64,000 bases of DNA. Source: Isochrysis galbana. Lineage: Eukaryota > Haptophyta > Isochrysidales > Isochrysidaceae. The notes under the pieces were generated by a model that made no database searches, had not been told where the DNA came from, and was given only the letters and a program-made list of their open reading frames with translations. Below, piece after piece: positions 32,090 through 42,313 of this stretch (positions are counted from its first letter, which is position 1; every line of letters begins with the position of its first letter). The stretch is taken from the NCBI GenBank assembly GCA_018136815.1, contig CM030932.1:2316234-2380233 (forward strand). The letters run 5' to 3'. The position numbers and the translations under genes are program-made.

Positions 32090-32300
32090 TCAGGTCCACG
32101 CCGCTCGACTCGCTCATGTCGCTCCGCGCCACGCAGGGCGCGCCATGGGCACGCGCCGCAGGAGAGGGCGAAGAGAGAGTGGAGTGTGGGAGTGCGGAAC
32201 TCGTCGGTCCCCGAACCGGGGATTCAACGATAACCGCGCCCCGTTTACGTTAGTAAACGGGCGGAGTGAGGGGCTGGCGATAGGTGGAAGTGGAAGAGCG
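32090..32300 (+). repeat. SINE-subfamily fragment with perfect stem-loop
   Basis: Contains CCCGTTTACGTTAGTAAACGGG (9-bp perfect arms) near 32240-32262 after CCGCAGGAGAGGGCGAAGAG. The same order recurs, reversed, near 45,040 and in damaged form near 24,065. Confidence 0.6.
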
Positions 32301-32485
32301 GAGGGAGCGGCGCAAGCGCGCCCAGGGGAGCCCTCTCGAAGTAAAAAATCCTTTTAATATTCTCGCCTCACGCGTGGCCTAGTCACATGCTATGTTACCA
32401 CGCCCTTACTCCTCTCCTGTCCCTCCACAAACCTGCCTTGCGGCGCCTCCCGTCGTGCACTACTAAGGGGCCCGGGTCTAGGGCC

Positions 32486-34388
32486 AGGTCAATACTTCTA
32501 GCAAAACTTGCCCAAACTTCTCGGCCAAACTTGCGGGAATCTTGTAACGGACTACCCAAACTTCTCGTGCAACTTCTCACAATTTGTCGTCCCGAAAGTA
32601 GCCGCAGGTGCATCCGCAACACGTTTCCCTTACTTGTGAGAGGGCATGGGCGTGTAGAAGACAAGAAGACAAGCTGATTGGGGGACGAGGGGGGGGGGGG
32701 CGAAGGGCGGGGGCATGAATGAGGGATCGCGCAGCGCAGCTCGCCTGGCATGAGCGACGTGCGCCCCTCTTCTTCCGTCTTCCGTGCCTATAGTTAGTAT
32801 GTAAAAACCCTCCCGTTATCCCTACGCCCAAATATCAAATATCAAATATGCCGTAATAAACGTAAATATGTGAAATATGCTACGAAAGTGTAACGATATG
32901 TAATCCTGAAAAGTTGACCCAAATATTATGCATGTCACATATTTTATAGTTTTACCTAGCCCTATCGCCAGTGGGCCAGTGGGGGGGGGGCGGGGATCGG
33001 TGTGTTGTAGTTGTAAAAATCAAAAATGAAAAATGTGTCTCTTGTGTCTCTTGTCTCTTGTCTCTTGCTTGTGTTTGGCATGATAAAATGTCCTGTTTGC
33101 TGTTTATGCAATGTCGTAAAAGAAAATGAATGTAGCACCGTTTTGAGTTTTGATCCTTTTTTTGAGAAATTCGGCGACGGGAAACGGCCTATATACCGTA
33201 GAAAAGGGGATTATCTCTTAAGAGGCGGCTGGAAGCACCTGCAAAGGTGCTTCGAGACCCCTTTTTATTCCTAGCATATTGGCGGCCCCTTGGAGCCTAG
33301 AGGACACCAACATTGAGCTGGAGCCTTGCCATCAATATGGAGGACTAGTCTTATGCAAAAGATGGAGTCGAATCGCCCGAAATTTGCTCCCATGACCTGA
33401 TCGGTAGCGATGCTGCCGACGAGCCGGCGTCGCACGTCGTTCACAACGTATGCTGCAGGAGATCGAGTCGCAGTTCACAACTCTCATCAAGATAATACGT
33501 GTCGGGGGTATTTATTGATGCTGAGTAATCTAAGCCTTAGAAATCATATACAAGATGAACTGCTCACAAACCCTTTGGGCCAGAATATTTGATGGGCAAA
33601 GCGTTTCCCTTTGAGACAGACAACATACAAGCGAGCGGAGACGAGCACACAACACACGCAAGCATTCAGACTGCACGTGCGCGCATTGCAGTGGACTGCC
33701 TGCGCGTCGCCCTGGCCAGCGCGCAGGCAGTCCACATGTGTCTAGTCATAACCACTCCCTGATCGGGCGCGCAGACACAGACAGCCTGCCAAAATTGCTG
33801 GCTCGCGCTCGTGGCTGCGCCGTTGCCGCTGCAGCAGCTAGCCGCCAACACCAGCAGCCACTCGCCCGCCACTGTGGCGATCGGAACGTGCCGACCCACA
33901 AACAAAGCAACCAGGCCTGTCAGTCCCCCTTCCCACCGCCGCTAGATGCTCGCCCATCTGCTCCTGAAAGGTGAAGCAGCTTTCGCGGCGCGCGCATGCA
34001 GCGCCGCCCAGGTGACAGAAATTGTGACCTAGCTCGCGCTGCGCGTCGAGCTGGGGGCTAGGGCCAAGATATGATATATGATGGGTGAGGGGTATGGAGA
34101 CGCCCTCCCATACCGCTACAGCCGCCAACGAGGTTGTCTGAGAGGCATGGGAGGGGACGGCGCGGCGCGGCGACGGCGTGCAGCACCTCCGAAGGTGCTT
34201 CGCCTCTTGAGAGATATAACGATTATACTGGTAGAATAGGAGATTATACTGCTAGAATAGGGGCTTTTACTCCTAGAGAGCGAGCGCCGCCCCCCAAACT
34301 TGCAGCCCACTTCTCGAGAGGGCCCAAACTTGTGACGCGCTCGAGAAGCGGCCCAAACTTCTAGAAAAAGTTCTAGAAGTATTGACCT
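32486..34388. mobile_element. TIR DNA element inside a LINE
   Basis: 1903 bp with perfect 16-bp inverted ends AGGTCAATACTTCTAG, flanked by GGGCC at 32481-32485 and 34389-34393 (apparent 5-bp target duplication). CCCAAACTT motifs recur just inside both ends. No transposase recognised. It carries a further nested MITE. Confidence 0.6.
33205..34218. mobile_element. MITE-like element with stem-loop ends
   Basis: Inverted ends share ATCTCTYAAGAGGCG. Just inside lie GAAGCACCTGCAAAGGTGCTTC (33234-33255) and AGCACCTCCGAAGGTGCTTC (near 34185), the stem-loop typical of this MITE family. The interior (33290-34170) holds no gene I recognise. Exact outer limits are uncertain. Confidence 0.5.
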
Positions 34389-34941
34389 GGGCCTACCCGG
34401 GTCGTGGGGGGTGATTGGATGTGGCGGTTTGTCCCGGTCCTCTGCGGTGAGTTTTTCGTCTCCCTTCTGTTCCGCTAAGTGGCCGGATTGGTCTCGTGTG
34501 TTGCAGTCTGTCTTTGGGTGTCGTTTGGGGGGGTGCCGTTGTTTTTGCTTCCTCTGTGTTTTCTCTCTCATTTTATTGTTTTCGGGTCTCGTGATTCTTA
34601 GGATATTCTGTTGGTGAGGTCTAGCGCGTGGGCCACGAGTTTGAGGTTGTCTCCCAGCTTCGGTACTTCTTCTGCTTCAGCGACCACGCATGTGGTGCGT
34701 ACGACTGGATGTGGGGACCAGCACATGACTGCTTGTCCGGCTTGCCTCCACGTCTACGATAGCGGCCGTCGCGCCACAGGGCGGTGCACACGGCAACATG
34801 ACCCGCCTTCTGTGCACTCTCCTGCACCTCAGGCTCCTTGTGCTGGCACAGCAGGCACAGCACAACCGTCGTGCGCGGCTCTGCTGAACCAGACGCTTCG
34901 CCACCAACACCTGTTGCCCTACGAATATTGGGGGGGCGACT

Positions 34942-35701
34942 CAACTAAGTTTATACTTGGTTGACCCATGGGGGGGCACGAGCCCCCCCCTCTCTCCACT
35001 CCTCCCCTGCCATGGGGGAGGAACCACCCATCCTCCTGGCATGCCTGATGGCTTGCCAGGAGGCCACTGCCCTACTGACCCACTCTCTTCCCCACAGGCT
35101 CGCCCCATTCGCCCATCCTGGCCCCTCGTGACCAGCCCATTGCTCCAACCCCCCCTCCCCCCCTGGTCGACAGGCAGACAGGTGCAGACTGGGGGCCCCA
35201 GAGGCTCGGGAGCGCCAGCGAGGGAGAGGCAGGGGAGGCCAGGGCCCAGCCCCAGCCTCCTCTGCCCCCTGAGCTGGCCTCCAGGAGCCTCCAGGGGCCG
35301 CCAGAGGGCAGCTGGAGGCCTGCCGCAGGCGCGCCATCGCGCGTGCCGCAGGAGAGGGGAGAGAGAGCGCGGAAAAGGGGGTGGGCGCGAGCGAGAGCTC
35401 CGCCCACCGGAAAATCGGTAAGTCTCGCGCCTGTTTACAGGATAAGACGAGACAGAGTGGGCCGCCCACTCGGAGACACAGGAGGAAGGGGGGGAGAGAT
35501 CACCGGGGGGTGGCGCGGGCCACCGGACCATATCTAAGCCCTCCACCCCAATCCCCCTAGTAGTGTACGGGGGGAGCCGCCTGATGGCGGGGGGAGAAGG
35601 GCCGGGGAATGGGGGTGTAGAGAGTATGCTACGTGCTACTTGTAGTGGGTAGTGGTTCCATTCGCCGCGAGTGCGGTAAGAATATTAAAAGGTTTTTTTT
35701 T
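34942..35701 (+). mobile_element. Full-length SINE-like element with T tail
   Basis: 760 bp, nearly identical to the copy at 27,664 and in the same orientation. It is flanked by a perfect 18-bp duplication, AATATTGGGGGGGCGACT, at 34924-34941 and 35702-35719. It ends AAGAATATTAAAAGG plus nine T. High identity and perfect flanks mark it as a recent insertion. Confidence 0.92.
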
Positions 35702-35719
35702 AATATTGGGGGGGCGACT

Positions 35720-36076
35720 TCGCCGATTGGGGCGGGGGCGTTGGTGGCCGAGGTCCGTGTGGTGTGTGGGCCGCCGTCCAGTGCACACAGCATGCTGCAG
35801 TCGGGCTCCAGCAGCATGGAGGCCGTACAGGCACTGGCTGAGCCGCCGCCCGCGCGCTACCGCGCGCTACTGGTCTTCACTAAGCGTTTCGTCCGTTCAT
35901 AAGATTTAGGTGGACAGCTTCCACACAGCCGCATTCCCCCATCTCAGTTTCCTCGTTTTTTCATGTGTATTCTCCTGCTTATCATCTAACCATGCTGTGT
36001 CGGCTCTGGCGGGAGAGCCCCCCCCTCCTCTCCCCTCCTCCCCCGCCCCCCCTCCCGCGGCCACCTGCCTACCACC
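35720..36076. other. Intergenic, nothing recognised
   Basis: Right flank of the SINE insertion and a C-rich stretch. No supported gene. Confidence 0.35.
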
Positions 36077-36080
36077 TTAA

Positions 36081-36557
36081 CTCTTTACTGCCGGGAGCGC
36101 AGCATGCAAATGGATGCTTCGATGTTTCGTTTTTTGAGGTGAGAGAAGAGAGGAAGACATGTTCGACGATATAAGCGACGCTTTCCGCGAAGAAAGAGAT
36201 GATCAAAATTTTCCCGATCCCCCCCCCCTCCCCCCCCCCTCCCCCCCCTCTCTCCCTCCCAGTCCCACTCCGTTGCGCCGCGCCGCCCTCCCCTCAACCT
36301 CTCACACCTCTTTCTAACGTGCACACGTGGATTATTTGGTAAACTGAAGCATCCAAATGGCTGCTTCGCCCCTGGGCCTATTTTCTCCATAATTCCATAC
36401 TCCAATCTCGATCTTTTGTGTTGTCAATGGGTGGGAATGTGGGGAAGGATGTCCCTGAGGCTCCCCCAGCACCTCATGGGCACCCGTCAAGGCGTTGGCG
36501 AGCAGGGACGAAATATGTCGTTTGAAGCATCCATTTGCATGCTCCGGCAGTAAACAG
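36081..36557. mobile_element. MITE flanked by TTAA
   Basis: 477 bp between TTAA at 36077-36080 and 36558-36561. Inverted ends: CTCTTTACTGCCGG on the left, CTGTTTACTGCCGG on the right when reversed, both leading to GCATGCAAATGGATGCTTC. TTAA flanks suggest a piggyBac-type origin. Related to the element at 25,671. Confidence 0.75.
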
Positions 36558-36561
36558 TTAA

Positions 36562-36613
36562 AGTAGTGGGTCCCATTCGCCGCGAGTGCGGTAAGAATAT
36601 GATAAAGTTTTTT
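36562..36613 (+). repeat. SINE 3' end beside the MITE
   Basis: AGTAGTGGGTCCCATTCG then CGCGAGTGCGGTAAGAATAT and a TTTTTT run match the last 50 bases of the full SINE copies. The MITE appears to have inserted next to or into a SINE. Confidence 0.6.
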
Positions 36614-37345
36614 CTCTGCGATACCACTATGCGCAGAAAAACAAACACGTTCCACCGAGCTTTCTCCTCGGCGTTTGACGTCAAACGCCAGGTGAAATCC
36701 AAGTGAAACTCCCACAAAAACCCTCGAATCGCGTGCTAACTATTACAAATTTTGCAAGATACATTCAGACTCAGATGTGAATTTCTAATGTACAACGTGC
36801 GCGGCTGTCAACATTATCATATGTTATCAAATATGGCGCGGGGGTTAAGATAGCCTCGAGCATTGCAGGTGGAATGCCCCCGAAAGAAAGCGTTGCTGCA
36901 TACGAATGTGCCGGACGTTTGGGTTCAGTCGGCCACATTGTGTGAGCAGATGCCGCTCGAATAGAAGCCATGCGCTCGAATGTGAGTCCATGTGAAACAA
37001 GTCAACGAACAGGTGCACTACATGATGAAGTTCATGACGGGCAAATGCCGGTTGCAATTTTCGCGAGGTGCTGGATATAGGCAAACAATGACCTTCGAAT
37101 GCAAACACTTGGTCAAATGCAAGTACTATCGCGGTCATGGCAATCGACGTTCGCGAGCTTCGAGAGGGGTCGGCTAAAATGTTCATGGCATCAAGATGAG
37201 CTCGCAAATAGCTCATGCTCAAAAGCGTGTGCTGTGCCACATGCCGTGATGAGCATGGCGGGAGAAGTAAGCGCCTCAGATCATGGCGCCGAGATCAGGC
37301 TCGAGGCACGCGCAACCCTAGCTCGACGCACGAGCAAGTCATGCG
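36614..37345. other. Intergenic, no supported gene
   Basis: Mid-GC spacer. Its longest frame (minus strand, about 130 codons) has no recognisable pattern. Confidence 0.35.
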
Positions 37346-38740
37346 TCAATGCAGACGTGCGCTTATGCGCAAGAAGCACACGTGCATGACGGCGCCGAAC
37401 ATGACGGAGGTCACAACTTCGGCGGCGATGTGATACACGGGGAGGCCACACACGCGGTGTAGGGCGAACGCGCCTGCCGAAGCGCACGAAATGAAGCGGC
37501 GAAGAGGTCGAGCGATGGGCGGGGGGAGCACACGGGCGGCCGAGTCCAACCTGAGTCGGTAGGGAGAAAGGTGCTGCGTACCGCATGCTCGTGCAACCCC
37601 ACCTGCCAGTGACCAGCAGGTGACACCGTTGTAGAGCGACGAGACGGCAAAGCATTGCGCGCCAGAATTGCAGAAGGAGCGCCGCGAGTGTGAGCAGGAT
37701 GAGAGAGCTGGGCTAGCACCCGGCTGTGGCACGCGCCCGCTCACGCTCCGGAAAGGTGAGCCCGAGTGGCCTACTGAGCAGCGCAGCATCGCCGCTTCGT
37801 CCCCGCTCGCGGCAGCACTCTCAAAAGAAGCCCTTTCATGGCCACCGTCGGCTACTTCCGGTGGCCTCCACTCGGGGTGGGTGGCAAATTTCCAACCGGC
37901 GAGCAGGTCGAAGACGCGCCACGTTTTCGATCGAGTCGCGCGCGATGACGACTCGAAAGAATCGAAGGCTGCGATCAGGACGAGCCGGTCTCCGCCACGG
38001 AAAATGGCGATACCCTTGATGCCAGACAGGGCAAGGAGGTCCCCGGCGGCAGCATCGGCCGCAGCCAGAGCACGGCCCTCGCTCAAGAAGGAGCACGTAA
38101 TGTCGCGGGAAGCTGAGTATGTTGACACATGCACTACGGAAGAGGAACTGTTAAGTGGGTCCTCGCCAAGGGACCACAGTGTCGGTCCAGCACGGAAGAT
38201 GGCAGGAGGCGCCGTCAGGTCCTCGACAACCGAACGGATGAGCAGATCGTGGAGTTTCCTGGGCATTGAGCTAATCTGCGTCAAGTCCTGCGAGCAGCGG
38301 AAGGGAGGGGCTGATGCCCATTCAGTCGGCTGTGTTGTGCGAGTGTTGGCCAAGGTCTTGCTCACCCTGATTTCAGTGCACTCGTCTGTGCGACTGAGCA
38401 CCATGAGCGTGCTGTCGGACGGATCGATCTTGAGGATGCTGATGGCGTGGATTGACTTGCTGACGCAGGCGGCGAATGTATCTGCCGCGTCGATCAGCCG
38501 CGGTAGGCTGCACGGCTCAATGCTGACCGTCCAGATCCGGTAGTAGCCCGCGCGGGAGCAGCGGTTGAGAGAGTTTGCGACCAAGGCGGCGTGGGCGTGG
38601 GCGAGCGAGGAGGGCCCTTCGGGCTTGGAGGGTTCAATGGCGCGGCGGAGAGCAAGCTTGCGTGACGGTCGCGCCTGTGTGCCCAGCTCGCGCTGCGCCG
38701 GCCGCGAAGGCAGGCCAGAGGGCAGCCCCTCGCTGTACAT
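37346..38740 (-). CDS. Hypothetical protein, about 464 aa
   Basis: Open frame running further upstream to 38917, but the first ATG is at 38740 (MYSEGLPSGLPSRPAQRELG); the region above it is CT-rich on the coding strand, as at other gene starts here. The middle (YYRIWTVSIEPCSLPRLIDA, ISILKIDPSDSTLMVLSRTD, GIKGIAIFRGGDRLVLIAAF) has strand-rich, ordered composition. I do not recognise the family. The last 100 or so residues have less regular composition, so an unseen intron or earlier end is possible. Confidence 0.5.
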   Translation of the reverse strand: MYSEGLPSGLPSRPAQRELGTQARPSRKLALRRAIEPSKPEGPSSLAHAHAALVANSLNRCSRAGYYRIWTVSIEPCSLPRLIDAADTFAACVSKSIHAISILKIDPSDSTLMVLSRTDECTEIRVSKTLANTRTTQPTEWASAPPFRCSQDLTQISSMPRKLHDLLIRSVVEDLTAPPAIFRAGPTLWSLGEDPLNSSSSVVHVSTYSASRDITCSFLSEGRALAAADAAAGDLLALSGIKGIAIFRGGDRLVLIAAFDSFESSSRATRSKTWRVFDLLAGWKFATHPEWRPPEVADGGHERASFESAAASGDEAAMLRCSVGHSGSPFRSVSGRVPQPGASPALSSCSHSRRSFCNSGAQCFAVSSLYNGVTCWSLAGGVARACGTQHLSPYRLRLDSAARVLPPPIARPLRRFISCASAGAFALHRVCGLPVYHIAAEVVTSVMFGAVMHVCFLRISARLH

Positions 38741-39480
38741 CGAGAAGGGAGAGGGCGGGAAGAAGCGCGACGGTGGAGGGCGAGAGCGCGCGAGCGGCAG
38801 CAAGAGAGGGGAGGAGAGGGGAGTAGAGAGAGCGGGCGGCTGGGGTGCGGATTGGGGGGAGGGCGGGGGGCAGGGGGAGGAGGGGAGGCGGAGGGCCGTG
38901 GGAGGGGCCGCGGACACGGCGGCCCACTCTGCGACGGCGTGTCAGAGAAAAGAGGACCACCGAGGGAAGGAGAAGCAGCCAGGAAAGGAGAGAGAAGCCA
39001 AGGAGAGGATGAGATCCCTTAGTTCCGCTGACGAGCTGAGAGTACTTCCGATGGTGTGCGAGGAGTGGGAGTAGTCGTCTTGGCGTGGAGGGGGAGAGGG
39101 AGAGAACGAGAGAACCCACTCGTTGAGGCTTTGGGGGACGCCGTGCGGGAGAATGTGAGAAGGTGGTGAACCCCCCACCGCCGCCGAAGAGGTGCGAGAT
39201 TCAAGGGGGGGGGGGGAGGGGGCGGGGGGGGGGGGGCGGGGGGGGCGCGGGGAGGAGGAGGCCGAGAGAAGTTTCAGGCAGAACGGGAGATCGAGATGCG
39301 ACCGGGAGAAGGGGCGGGAGACCAATCTCCAGCGGCGGGGAGACGGTGTGCGAGAGGGGAAAGGGGAAGAGATTAGGGCGCGTCAGGCGGCGCCTGGGCG
39401 CCTTTTGGACGCTCGAGATCGGACCAGATCCGAGCAGCGGTCGACGCCCTGGAGGAGAGAGAGTCAAGTCTCACGTAACG
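38741..39480 (-). promoter_or_regulatory. CT/C-rich upstream region
   Basis: Purine-rich on the plus strand (CT-rich on the minus strand), including long G runs at 39205-39245. Probably 5' UTR and promoter of the minus-strand hypothetical gene. No independent gene is supported. Confidence 0.35.
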
Positions 39481-39529
39481 TTCTCCTCCTACTTTAGAAG
39501 TGGGGCATGCTGTTTCTCGTCGAACGAAG

Positions 39530-39642
39530 CGGTGCAACAGCTTCAACGTCGGTCGGTGAGTAGGTGAGTAACGTGGGGGGGTACAACAGCTTCAACGTCT
39601 GTCGGTGAGCACGTGAGTAACGTGAGGGGGGGGGGGGGGGGG
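39530..39642 (+). repeat. Tandem duplication of about 50 bp
   Basis: CAACAGCTTCAACGTCGGTC, GTGAGTAGGTGAGTAACGTG and a G run are followed directly by the near-copy CAACAGCTTCAACGTCTGTC, GTGAGCACGTGAGTAACGTG and a longer G run. Confidence 0.8.
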
Positions 39643-39819
39643 CGTGCCAACAATGAGACTTGACGAGGAGACTAAGAGACTGGAGTCGGGAGTTGGGGAG
39701 GATGATCGCCTTTCTCTCTAAGCCGTAGCGCGAGAGACGCCGTGAGGAAATTTTTGATATACTGCCACTATGGGTAGGGCGGTCAAACACTATTTTAACT
39801 TCTAAGGAGACACCAACAA

Positions 39820-40330
39820 CTTCAGACCACCCTCTTTGTTTGGCAATGCGTCGATCGACAACGACGACGACGAACAGGCACCAAGCACCAAATTACTGAG
39901 GCTAGCAGAAAAACTAGGTGTAGAACACGCCGTGAAGCACGACAACAACTCCCCGCCACTCACCGACCATGGATAGCACCCGATCGCACGTCAATGATCA
40001 ATATGAGACCAGTCCCACTGCTGAATCTCACGAACCAATGGCAATGGCCATTGCCAATGGGGAAACCGAAAGGCGAGGCCCCCACGACGCGGCGCCCACT
40101 GCCACTGCGCCGCCAACCGCAAGAGAGCGACAAAAGGACCGTCTCTCCCCCCCTTGCCCCTGCCTCAACGCTAGGCCCAAAGTAGTGGCACGTGGGCCGA
40201 CCCCGCGAAACCGAAAACAAAGGAACAAGGAACGAGGGGGGGGGAGCGGGAAAGGGCAAAGGGCGGAGGCTAGGCTAGGGCGATGATAGTGGCGTCCCAA
40301 GGAGAAGGGAGAAACAGATCCGTAGCTTAG
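39820..40330 (+). mobile_element. LINE 3' fragment
   Basis: Encodes TKLLRLAEKLGVEHAVKHDN (about 39890-39950), matching the LASRLGIEYMVKNAS end of the 609-aa protein. The 3' UTR block GGCCCAAAGTAGTGGCACG, AAACCGAAAACAAAGGAAC follows. 5' truncated; no T tail found. Confidence 0.6.
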
Positions 40331-40460
40331 CGGACACCTGTCAAGAACATGAATATTGTTTTCGCGGGATAAAACCTCTCTACAATCACACACGCGCACA
40401 TTCACCGTAACGCGCGCGACACTAACAATAACAATGCGGAGCGCGCGCAGAGAATTAAGT

Positions 40461-40518
40461 GTTTGGGTTAGGATTTTCAAGTTCGGGTTAGGTAGGGTTT
40501 GGGTTGGGGTTGGGGGGC
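40461..40518 (+). repeat. Interstitial telomere-like repeat
   Basis: Degenerate GGGTTAGG/GGGTTTGGG/GGGTTGGGG units in about 58 bp. It may be a healed break or chance G-rich sequence. Confidence 0.4.
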
Positions 40519-41207
40519 GAAAAGTCTTTTCGTCATTTCAAAAAGGTAGTCTCCCGAGTATAGCTCGGAATCGACCCTCCCTTGGGCGCTCGCGAAGGTC
40601 TTACCTGAAAGGATCGATGCATGCAGGAATGTATATGAGGGGAGAACGAGGAGTCGGAGGGCTTATGAGCGGTCTTTCGGTCTTTCTCGACGCTGCTTCC
40701 CTGACCGCTCTGCCCCTCTCAAGGAGCTGGAGAAATGGAAGGCGTAAGGGGCTTCCGCAAAGAAGAGCAGCTTCAAAAGAGGTGACAAATCTAGGTGACA
40801 AATCTGACTTCAGCGGTGGTCGAATCATAAAACATCCTGTGGGCTCTTCAGTGCTCACAAATAAGAGTCAGCCCCAGCCCCCGGCCGATAGCCGTGTATG
40901 CTCGACAACGGACTTTCAAGGACAACGCCCCATCCTTCATCCCCACCTGGTGTCCGTCTTGCGGCCGCACCAATGCCCATGCCTATATTCAAAGAGAGAG
41001 AGATCGAGAGGGACTCAGCCGGCGACGTCCTCCTCAACCTCCTGACTATCAGCGCCTCGCCAATCGAACCCAGCGCCATCCAAATATTCGATCCGCACCT
41101 CACTCAGCTTGCCCTTCCTTCGTGCGGCGCGCTGAGTCTCCTCCCATCGTTCGTCGGGTGCAGACCCGGACTCTCTCGCCGTGACCCATTCCCGGAACCC
41201 AACCTGT
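40519..41207. other. Intergenic, no supported gene
   Basis: 3' side of the helicase-associated-domain gene. Open frames on both strands lack recognisable patterns. Confidence 0.3.
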
Positions 41208-42013
41208 TCATTGTCCGCCAAGACGAGGCGCAGTTGAGCAAGTGGCCAAAGCCACACAAGTGGTGAGTTGGAGGGCAGCGCTGCGACGCACCATGAATTG
41301 CGAGCCGCAGCGTGCCGCCGGCGGAGACCAGTCGAAGCCACACGCCGTCAGCTCTTGGCGCTTCGCTTCCGCAAGTGTCTTGTTGCGCCGTCGGTTCACG
41401 GCGACCTGACGAGGACGATTTCGCTGGAAAGATGACGTGGCTTGGCGTTTCTCGTGTCAAACCTGTCGCCACCCCTTGGCCACACAGCTTTCCCCTCCCC
41501 CCCCCCCCCCCCCCCGCGCCCCCCAGTATGGAGCGGCGACGGCACACACCCATGCCCCAAGCAGCGGATCGACCTCATACTTCTTCGGGACGCGCCCGTG
41601 CCCATACTCCGCATAGAATGCTCGGAACCTGCACAGGAAGAACGCGCAGTGCATGCTATGAGCGCAGCCCGCACTGCCGGTGCGCTCGCTCTCGCACACG
41701 CGCACCTGTCGACCATCTCCTCCCAGGGCACGTCGTCCGGATCGATCTTCCACCGAAGACCGAGTGCGTCGAGCGCCTCGACCCGCTCGGGAGCCAGCTT
41801 CGCCTGCTCTCTGAGCCGGCGTTGTGAGTAGACCCATCGGCCGAGAGCTGAGCCGAGCGGAACGTCGGCATGGCCCACGCGCTGGCGCCACGCTCGCAGC
41901 GCGCGGATCTGGGCGTCAAACACCTCCTCGCCCGACATCTCGCACATTCGCACGCCTCTCAGCCGCGCGCCAGCAAGCAGGCCGAGCGAGCAGACGAGGA
42001 ACGCCGCCGCCAT
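41208..42013 (-). CDS. Helicase-associated (HA) domain protein
   Basis: 200 aa from three exons that join in frame: 42013-41706, 41628-41550 and 41423-41208. An N-terminal hydrophobic stretch (MAAAFLVCSLGLLAGARLRG) looks like a signal peptide, so a secretory or plastid location is likely. Two HA-type repeats follow: ALRAWRQRVGHADVPLGSAL with LGRWVYSQRRLREQAKLAPE and ALGLRW, then FRAFYAEYGHGRVPKKYEVD, LGAW, NRRRNKTLAEAKRQELTACG and FDW. No helicase core is present; such stand-alone HA proteins are common in algae and their role is unknown. The second intron crosses a long G run, so its donor is somewhat uncertain. Confidence 0.7.
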
Positions 42014-42313
42014 GGCTTCCCGCCTTTCCCCCTCCCCCACTGCTCCGCCCCCCGCCTCCCCTCCCCTCTCGCTTGCCCTCTGGACTCGGCCCGTCCGGAG
42101 TTTTGTAGTAGACTGTCGTGAGCAGATCGTTATGCTGTGGTGGACTGTGGACTGCCGTAATCCGTAATCGTCGACATGTCGATATCCATATCGTCATCGT
42201 GTCATCGTCTTCCCGCGGTCTCGGATATCCCGTCTCCGTCTCTGCGTCGCAACAGCTCATTGCTATATTTCTCTTCATCGCTATATCTCAGCCCAACTAA
42301 GTTTATACCTAGT

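Larger units (their letters stand above)
32345..34690 (-). mobile_element. LINE 3' portion split by a DNA element
   Basis: On the minus strand, 34690-34610 encodes KLGDNLKLVAHALDL, matching the LINE C-terminus. The 3' UTR continues to 34394, is interrupted, and resumes at 32485 down to GGCGAGAATATTAAAAGGATTTTTT at about 32345. The distal part matches the 3' ends at 16,378 and 48,371. The 5' part is missing. Confidence 0.6.

Noticed and set aside
35640-35700. Polymerase III B-box-like GGTTCCATTCG in the SINE
   Set aside because: It lies near the 3' end with no matching A box at the right distance, so it is not evidence of a tRNA-derived head.
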